From Natrialba hulunbeirensis JCM 10989 (GTDB taxonomy: Archaea > Halobacteriota > Halobacteria > Halobacteriales > Natrialbaceae), in assembly GCF_000337575.1 (NCBI RefSeq), contig NZ_AOIM01000041.1, positions 253,108 to 300,082 on the forward strand: DNA of 46,975 nt, written 5' to 3'. Shown here piece by piece: positions 41,278 through 46,975 of this stretch. A model generated the notes under the pieces. The model was not told where the DNA came from. It was given only the letters and a program-made list of their open reading frames with translations, and did not search any database. The position numbers and the translations under genes are program-made. The stretch's first letter is position 1. Each line of letters opens with the position of its first letter.

Positions 41278-43179
41278 TCAGCTATCGCTGAGTGCGATCG
41301 TCCAGTCGCCGTCGGCCTCGACGTTGAGCCAGACCGCGCCACCCGCGCTGTAGGATCGTGAGCTATCGAACGCGCCGTGCTGATGGATCAACTGCTCCGA
41401 GCGGCCGTCCGCGCCGTAGCCGCCGACCATGAACAGGTCGTCGCCCTCGTGAGTCACGTCGAGCGAGACGTTGCCATCGGTGTCGAACGGACCGACGTAC
41501 GAGGAGCCCGACCCCGACACATCGGCGGGCAACGCCGTCAGATCGTCGCTGTGGACCTCGGGTTGGTCTAGATCGAGCGACCACGCGCCGTCTGCGTCGA
41601 CCTCGAGCCGGTACGTTCCTTCCTCGACCGTGATGATCGACTCGCCGGATCGAGTCGCCGTGTTCGTCGTTGGAATGACACGGTCGTCGCCGTTCGTGTC
41701 GCCGGCTGGCACCAGTTCTATGGTCAGATCCGTATCGCCGTCGTGTGAGACGTCGGCCGTGACGATGCCCTCCTCGAGTGCAAACGTGTCTGTCGTGTTC
41801 GATTCGATACCACCGAAGGAGTGGTGCTCGCCGGCGTCAAGGATAATGCCCTGCTGGTCGCCTGACTCCGCGTCCGATTCGTCGCCGCCAGCCATCGTCC
41901 CGTCGACCACGTCGGATGGCGTCACCACGTCGAGTCCGCGGTGTTCGATGTGGTCGAGCAGTTCCTCGAAGTCCTCGAGTGACATGCTGTTCCCGCTTGC
42001 CTCCTCGTCGTCCTCGAGTTCGACGATACGCGGAATTCGGAGAACGACCAGCTGGTTGTACTGATCGCAAAGGTTGATCGCCCGGCGGACGCCGCCGTGG
42101 AGGTCCGGCCCCCAGATCTGGGAGAGCATATGGGTGTTCGTCGGCGGCGCACCGGTGGGCGAGCCGCTGGCGAGGACCGCAGACTCGACTTCCTCCCGGA
42201 GGACGGTCTGAAGCGAGTCGTCCATTCGGTCGGCTGGGGTGTAGAAGTGTCGCGAACCGTCCTCGAAACCGAGATCGGCGAGCGTATCGCGAACGTTCGC
42301 GACGACCTGGCGCTGGCGGTCTTCGGGCATCTCTGGCAGCGGCGTGCTGACGCTCGGGTAGCCACAGATGTCCCAGCCGCGTTCATGAAGCTCGTCGAGT
42401 TGGACGAGATCCATCCGTCCGCCGGAGCCGATCTGATCCGGATCGACCGGGACTGCGCCAGCCCAGTCGTGCTCGTCGAGGCGGTCGAGTGCGTGCTCGT
42501 AGTGAGAGGCGTGGCCGTCGTAGAACGAGAGGATCGCCTTGCCGTTGTCGGCTGCTTCGGTCTTTCGGAGGTCGTCCGCGACGAGTCGCGTGCCGTCCTC
42601 GGGACCGACCGCGACGACGTTCAGTCGGCGAACGTCCGAGAGGTCCGGCTCGCCGTGTTTCTGGATGTAGCCGAAATCGAGGCGGAGCCAGCCCTCGTAG
42701 TCGTCGGGGACGTGGCGAATGCTGGTCAGGTGGTCGCCCCGTGACGGTGCCATGAACTCGAGATGGACCTGGTCGACGGCATCTGCGCGGATCGCCAGTG
42801 AGGTGTCCCAGCCGTCGAGGTCGATGCCGCGGGGGAACTCTATTCGCATTGCGGCCTGGTCGCCGTCACTCTCGACGGCGAGCGCTTGCGATCCCGTCGG
42901 GGCGTCCGAGACCGTCTCGGTTTCGCCGGTGACGGCGACCCACTCGTCGGCCGACTCGAAGTCCGAGAGGAGTTCGCCGTGGTCGATTGCGGGCCAGCTA
43001 TCGGTGCTGGTATCGTCGCCGTTTCCACCGTCTCCAGTGCCGTTCGAATCGGAGTCGCCGTTGGAGTCCGCCTCCGGCGACTCGTCACCGGAGAGTGCGT
43101 CGAGACAGCCCGCAACCGTTGCTGTCGACGTGACGCCGAGCGCCGCCACCAACTGTCGCCGAGAGAGTCCACGCGTCAT
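41278..43179 (-). CDS. NodB-fold lipoprotein with beta-sandwich modules on both sides; catalytic motifs degenerate
   Basis: A 633-residue Tat lipoprotein; ATG 43179 (MTRGLSRRQLVAALGV) puts the signal SRRQLVAALGVTSTATVAGC at the N-terminus. After an acidic linker comes the same beta-sandwich module as in the 12310 and 17821 paralogues (LLSDFESADEWVAVTGETET; TSLAIRADAVDQVHLEFMAP), then a NodB-like domain with AILSFYDGHASHYEHAL (Asp-Asp lost) and DICGYPSVSTP in place of the His motif. It is thus probably inactive. A unique C-terminal part (~190 residues) has two similar beta-rich repeats ending in GTYRLEVDADGAWSLDL and AVWLNVEADGDWTIALSDS, resembling PPC-type adhesive domains. The gene lies 88 bp from the convergent carbamoyltransferase gene. 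Confidence 0.82.
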   Translation of the reverse strand: MTRGLSRRQLVAALGVTSTATVAGCLDALSGDESPEADSNGDSDSNGTGDGGNGDDTSTDSWPAIDHGELLSDFESADEWVAVTGETETVSDAPTGSQALAVESDGDQAAMRIEFPRGIDLDGWDTSLAIRADAVDQVHLEFMAPSRGDHLTSIRHVPDDYEGWLRLDFGYIQKHGEPDLSDVRRLNVVAVGPEDGTRLVADDLRKTEAADNGKAILSFYDGHASHYEHALDRLDEHDWAGAVPVDPDQIGSGGRMDLVQLDELHERGWDICGYPSVSTPLPEMPEDRQRQVVANVRDTLADLGFEDGSRHFYTPADRMDDSLQTVLREEVESAVLASGSPTGAPPTNTHMLSQIWGPDLHGGVRRAINLCDQYNQLVVLRIPRIVELEDDEEASGNSMSLEDFEELLDHIEHRGLDVVTPSDVVDGTMAGGDESDAESGDQQGIILDAGEHHSFGGIESNTTDTFALEEGIVTADVSHDGDTDLTIELVPAGDTNGDDRVIPTTNTATRSGESIITVEEGTYRLEVDADGAWSLDLDQPEVHSDDLTALPADVSGSGSSYVGPFDTDGNVSLDVTHEGDDLFMVGGYGADGRSEQLIHQHGAFDSSRSYSAGGAVWLNVEADGDWTIALSDS

Positions 43180-43494
43180 GCTGTGATCACTTCCCGCTCG
43201 CGTTCGGGGACACTTTCTAATAGAGCCGTTAATTGTGCTGGCGTGAACTGTTTCGGGTCGGTGTGCGGACGGTACGTGGCACAAAAAGCAGGGCACAGGG
43301 ACTGGCTGGGACGGGCCAGACGGCAGCAGTGGGCTGTCTTCGGGCTTTAACAGGGTGCTAAGCGGCGTGGCTTAGTCGAGGTGCCGGCCTGGTGCTGGAC
43401 CTGAACACAGGTCAAACCCGGACCACACGGACCGAGTCCGGGCCGAACAATGATATGGGCGGCCCCCAGAGTTGGGGACAACGAGCAACGCCAC
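43180..43494. promoter_or_regulatory. Divergent promoter region, lipoprotein (-) and leuS (+)
   Basis: The gap has no gene. On the minus strand CTATTAGAAAG (about 43214-43224) lies ~35 bp before the lipoprotein start, overlapping TAATA-GAGCC-GTTAA (43218-43232). TTAAC-AGGGT-GCTAA (43347-43361) lies ~135 bp before the leuS start. Confidence 0.5.
43347..43361. promoter_or_regulatory. Palindrome TTAAC-N5-GCTAA, candidate operator
   Basis: Fits TTARC-N5-GYTAA. Its reverse complement with flanks, GCTTAGCACCCTGTTAAAGC, is close to GCTTAGCAGTCCGCTAAACC at 32001-32020. Confidence 0.4.
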
Positions 43495-46389
43495 ATGACA
43501 AACCAGTACGATCACGCGCAAGTACAGGAGTTCTGGCAGTACGTCTGGGAACGCGACGGCGTCGCCGAACTCCCGGACGGGGCCGTCGACCCAACCTACG
43601 TCCTCGGGATGTTCCCCTACACCTCCGGGACGCTCCACATGGGTCATGTCCGAAACTACGCGATTACCGACGCCTACGCCCGTTACCGTCGACTTCGCGG
43701 TGACGATGTCCTTCACCCAATGGGGTGGGACGCGTTCGGTCTTCCCGCGGAGAACGCCGCCTATGAGCGGGCCAGCGACCCCGAATCCTGGACCCGCGCG
43801 TGCATCCGCCGAATGCGCGAGGAACTCGAGACGCTCGGTTTCGGCTACGACTGGTCGCGGGAGATTACGACCTGCGACCCGTCGTACTACCGCTGGAACC
43901 AGTGGCTGTTCAAGCGATTCCACGAGGCCGGTCTCGTCGAGTTCACCGGCGCGACAGTCAACTGGTGTCCCGACTGCGAGACGGTACTCGCTGACGCGCA
44001 GGTTGTACTCGAGGAGCCCGGGAGTGAACGAGACTCGGCAGTCGGTGACGGTACCGACGATGGCACCGCTGCCGGCGGTGACGGGGACGACGGCACGCAC
44101 GACCACACCACCGCCCGCGTCTGCTGGCGCTGTGCAACCCCAGTCGAACAGCGCGAACTCGACCAGTGGTTCTTCACGATCACCGACTACGCCGACGAAC
44201 TGGTCGACGGACTCGACGACCTCGAGCAGTGGCCCGAGGGTGTCCGCGAGATTCAGCGCAACTGGATCGGCCGACAGGAGGGCGCACGGCTCACGTTCGA
44301 CGTATCGACGGCAGCCGACGAGTCAGAGACCGCCGTCGACGTCTTCAGCACCCGCCCCGAGACAGTCTTCGGCGCGACGTTCGTCGCCATCTCGCCCGAA
44401 CACGACCTGGCGAGCGAACTCGCGAGCGCGGACGAGGACGTGGCAACGTTCGTCGACCAGGCGCGAACGAGTGCACCCGACACCGGTCACGCCGCACGCG
44501 ACGACTTCAGCACTGCAGGTATCGAAACCGACGCGACGGCTGAGAACCCGCTCACGGGCGAGGAGGTTCCTGTCTACGTCGCCGAGTACGTCCTCGCGGA
44601 CGTCGGAACGGGCGCAGTGATGGGCGTCCCCGGACACAACGAGCGCGACTCCGAGTTCGCCCAGGCGCACGACCTGCCGATCGAGACGGTCGTCGCTCCG
44701 GACGGCGACGGCACAACAAAGTCGAGCGACGTCGCATTCACAGACGCTCCCATCACCGCCGAGGGCACGCTGGTACTCGAGTCCACCTCGCACAGCGAGT
44801 ACGACGGCCAACCGAGCGAGGACGTTCGCGACCACCTCGTCGACGATCACGAGGCGATCGACCCCGACGTGACCTACCGACTCCGGGACTGGCTGATCTC
44901 GCGCCAGCGCTACTGGGGGACGCCGATTCCGGTCGTCCACTGCGAGGACTGTGGGCACGTCCTCGTTCCCGACGAGGAGCTACCGGTCGAGTTACCCGAG
45001 TTCGTCCAGACCACGGGGAACCCGCTCGACGCCGCCGAGGAGTGGAAGCAGACGAGCTGTCCGGACTGTGGCGGCCCCGCAGAGCGCGAGACGGACACGA
45101 TGGACACCTTCGTCGACTCCTCGTGGTACTTCCTGCGATTCCTCTCGCCCGACCTCGCGGACGCGCCGTTCGACACCGAGCTGGCGAACGAGTGGCTCCC
45201 CATCGACGTCTACGTCGGCGGCGACGAGCACGCCATCTTGCACCTGCTGTACATTCGGTTCGTGACGCGCGCGCTGGCGGATCTTGGCTTTCTCGACCGG
45301 CGCGAACCCGTCGAGCGACTCGTCAGCCAGGGGACGGTGCTCTACGAGGGCGAGAAGATGTCCTCCTCGAGTGGGAACGTCGTCACACCGGATGAGTACG
45401 GCGCGGAGACGACCCGGCTGTTCGTTCTCTCGGCGGCCCACCCAGAACAGGACTTCGAGTGGACGGCGAACGACGTGCGTGGCGCGTACGACCTTCAACA
45501 GACGCTGTACAGCATGGCGACCGCGTTCGTCGACGAAGGCGAGACTCGCGTCGAACGGGCGGGCCACGACGAGTTCATCGACCGCGAAATCGACCGCACG
45601 ATCGTCGCCGCCCGCACCGAGTTCGAGCGCTTCCGGTTCCACCGCGTCGTGACCGAGGTGCAGGAGCTCGCCGGCCTCCTGCGCCAGTACCGCGGCTACG
45701 ACCGCATCCACGGCGAGGTCTACCGCCGCGGGCTGCTCACCATCGCGGCGCTCATCTCGCCGCTCGCACCACACCTCGGCGAAGAACTCTGGAACAAACT
45801 CCGCGGCGACGGCCTCGTCGTCGAAGCCGACTGGCCGGTACTCGAGTCCGATCCGGCGACGATCGAGTCGGAGTACCAGCGAGAGCGCCAGTTAGTGGAG
45901 ACGACACGGGCTGACGTGCGCGATATTCTCGACGTGGCGTCGATCGACGATCCGGCCCAGATCGATCTCGTGGTGGCCGAGCCCTGGAAGTACGAGGTTG
46001 CGACGCGCCTCACGACGTCGACTGGTGAGGCGGACGGCGACAGCGTGGCTGAGGCCGGCGACAGCGTGGGTGATAGCGCTCTCGACATCGACGCGCTGGC
46101 CGAAGAGGTGGATGTCGAGACGGATGTACTCGCCGAGTTCGTCGCGGACCAGCAGCGTACCGACGGTCAACACTCGGCCTCGCAGGGACTCACAGCGACG
46201 CGCGAACAGACGCTTCTCGAGCAGGCGGCGTGGCTGCTCGCAGACGAGTTCGGCGTGACTGTGAGCGTTCGGTCGGCGACGGCGGTAGACGCCGAAGACG
46301 ATACAGCGGACGCTGCAGCGGGCGACGTCCCGGACGCGGACGTCGCGTCTCGTGCCCGACCGGGGAAGCCGGCGATCAGTATTCAGTGA
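43495..46389 (+). CDS. leuS: Leucyl-tRNA synthetase (bacterial-type)
   Basis: A 964-residue class I synthetase. ATG 43495 (MTNQYDHAQVQEFWQYVWER) matches the family start; an in-frame ATG at 43450 would add 15 atypical residues. The HIGH motif is TLHMGHVRNYAITDAYARYR, KMSKS appears as GEKMSSSSGNVV, and the editing domain has FSTRPETVFGATFVAISPEH. The zinc-binding CPDCETVLADAQV and CWRCATPVEQRELDQWFF segments are separated by an acidic insert of ~27 residues (nt ~44010-44105) where most bacterial-type enzymes have a short loop. The C-terminal anticodon-binding part also carries acidic low-complexity stretches (nt 46024-46080 and 46295-46350). Confidence 0.97.
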   Translation: MTNQYDHAQVQEFWQYVWERDGVAELPDGAVDPTYVLGMFPYTSGTLHMGHVRNYAITDAYARYRRLRGDDVLHPMGWDAFGLPAENAAYERASDPESWTRACIRRMREELETLGFGYDWSREITTCDPSYYRWNQWLFKRFHEAGLVEFTGATVNWCPDCETVLADAQVVLEEPGSERDSAVGDGTDDGTAAGGDGDDGTHDHTTARVCWRCATPVEQRELDQWFFTITDYADELVDGLDDLEQWPEGVREIQRNWIGRQEGARLTFDVSTAADESETAVDVFSTRPETVFGATFVAISPEHDLASELASADEDVATFVDQARTSAPDTGHAARDDFSTAGIETDATAENPLTGEEVPVYVAEYVLADVGTGAVMGVPGHNERDSEFAQAHDLPIETVVAPDGDGTTKSSDVAFTDAPITAEGTLVLESTSHSEYDGQPSEDVRDHLVDDHEAIDPDVTYRLRDWLISRQRYWGTPIPVVHCEDCGHVLVPDEELPVELPEFVQTTGNPLDAAEEWKQTSCPDCGGPAERETDTMDTFVDSSWYFLRFLSPDLADAPFDTELANEWLPIDVYVGGDEHAILHLLYIRFVTRALADLGFLDRREPVERLVSQGTVLYEGEKMSSSSGNVVTPDEYGAETTRLFVLSAAHPEQDFEWTANDVRGAYDLQQTLYSMATAFVDEGETRVERAGHDEFIDREIDRTIVAARTEFERFRFHRVVTEVQELAGLLRQYRGYDRIHGEVYRRGLLTIAALISPLAPHLGEELWNKLRGDGLVVEADWPVLESDPATIESEYQRERQLVETTRADVRDILDVASIDDPAQIDLVVAEPWKYEVATRLTTSTGEADGDSVAEAGDSVGDSALDIDALAEEVDVETDVLAEFVADQQRTDGQHSASQGLTATREQTLLEQAAWLLADEFGVTVSVRSATAVDAEDDTADAAAGDVPDADVASRARPGKPAISIQ

Positions 46390-46520
46390 GCGACAGTCTG
46401 CCAGCCGATCGAGAGCCGAACGCGCTGTTCGGGCGAAGATGTGCGGCCGAGTGGCCGCGCGACCGAATCGCCTGCCGGTGAACAGCAAGAAAGATAGGTC
46501 GCCTCTCCTAACGGCCGATA

Positions 46521-46975
46521 ATGGCAACTGCCGACGCAACACGAGAGCGGCTCCGAGAGCACCCCCTCGGTGCGACTATTTTTCTGTCGATCGTCGGCTA
46601 TGCGCTGGTTATCGGAACCTTTCTGTTCGAACTGCCGATCTATCCGGAGCTGACGAACGCCCAGGTGAACCTGTTCACCCACGCGATTGCGGTGATCAAC
46701 CTGGCGACGACGGTCCTGCTGATCGCCGGCTGGTACTGGATCCGCGTCGACGAGGTCGAGAAACACCGACTCGCGATGATCGGCGCGTTCATCCTGATCA
46801 TCCTCTTCCTGGTCGTCTACCTCACCCGCGTCGGCGGTGGCGGCGGCGAAAAGCAGTTCGTCGGCCCGGATTCGGTCTACTACGCCTATCTGGTGATGCT
46901 GGCGATCCACATCGTCCTCTCGATCGTCTCCGTTCCGGTGGTCCTCTACGCGCTGATCCTCGGGCTCACCCATAC
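46521..46975 (+). CDS. DUF420 family membrane protein (3' truncated)
   Basis: At least 151 residues, cut by the window end. ATG 46521 (MATADATRERLREHPLGATI) begins the protein, and four helices are visible: FLSIVGYALVIGTFLFELPI, LFTHAIAVINLATTVLLIAG, LAMIGAFILIILFLVVYLTR and YLVMLAIHIVLSIVSVPVVL. DUF420 proteins (YozB-like) have conserved His in the helices, here in FTHAI and AIHIV, and are often associated with heme-copper oxidase assembly. No oxidase gene is visible in the window. It starts 131 bp after leuS. Confidence 0.88.
   Translation, partial: MATADATRERLREHPLGATIFLSIVGYALVIGTFLFELPIYPELTNAQVNLFTHAIAVINLATTVLLIAGWYWIRVDEVEKHRLAMIGAFILIILFLVVYLTRVGGGGGEKQFVGPDSVYYAYLVMLAIHIVLSIVSVPVVLYALILGLTH

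Noticed and set aside
1..46975. CRISPR array, rRNA or complete tRNA gene
   Set aside because: No regularly spaced repeats, rRNA-conserved blocks or T-arm GTTCRANNC strings with a fitting cloverleaf were found by reading; low-level misses are possible.

Overview
The window is haloarchaeal chromosomal DNA, most likely from the Natrialba/Haloterrigena-type group of Halobacteria. The evidence is high GC with GC-rich third positions, very acidic proteins with long Asp/Glu/Gly/Ser linkers, twin-arginine signal peptides followed by lipoboxes, haloarchaeal wHTH-membrane regulators, a Bat-type HTH_10 regulator and AT-rich promoters with TATA elements 25-30 bp upstream of starts. Bases 1-19 are not genomic: they are the 19-bp Tn5 mosaic end used in Nextera-type libraries, so the left edge is an assembly edge and the first gene is truncated there. 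The right edge cuts a DUF420 gene.

Layout: (1) 20-5597 holds the C-terminal half of a BchD/ChlD-like VWA protein, two multi-pass membrane proteins of unknown function, an alkaline-phosphatase-superfamily phosphodiesterase and a Bat-like regulator. (2) 5986-21132 is a cell-surface polysaccharide/glycan locus: a Tat-secreted right-handed beta-helix protein, three NodB-like lipoproteins, a Wzx-type flippase, two GT2 glycosyltransferases, a sugar-transfer-associated ATP-grasp protein, a secreted M14-type zinc hydrolase with a PKD domain, and an asparagine-synthase-like amidotransferase. (3) 21272-24001 carries two membrane-anchored wHTH proteins and a DUF1616 membrane protein, then a small one-helix membrane protein gene cut in two by a 1.36-kb tnpB element (24233-25593). 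(4) 26139-31688 is a minus-strand four-gene run: nucleotide-sugar dehydrogenase, DUF354 glycosyltransferase-like protein, GT4 glycosyltransferase and a GT-C-like membrane protein. (5) 32210-35898 holds a third membrane-anchored wHTH regulator, a 1.08-kb gap and glmS. (6) 36046-37700 is an AT-rich island with a Cys-containing Tat-exported protein and a small membrane protein related to the one broken by the tnpB element. (7) 37703-43179 has an exported acidic protein with two duplicated beta-sandwich domains, a NodU/TobZ-type carbamoyltransferase and the fourth NodB-like lipoprotein. (8) 43495 to the end has leuS and a truncated DUF420 gene.

Functional reading: GlmS and the sugar dehydrogenase supply amino-sugar and uronic-acid precursors; the GT2, GT4, DUF354 and GT-C proteins assemble a glycan; the flippase exports it; ATP-grasp, amidotransferase-like and carbamoyltransferase enzymes can decorate it; the secreted NodB-like, beta-helix and M14 proteins can trim it at the surface. 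The most unusual features are the set of four NodB-like lipoproteins, two with catalytic motifs kept and two with them lost, the exactly reconstructable tnpB insertion into a gene of an uncharacterised small membrane protein family, and a recurrent intergenic palindrome TTARC-N5-GYTAA.
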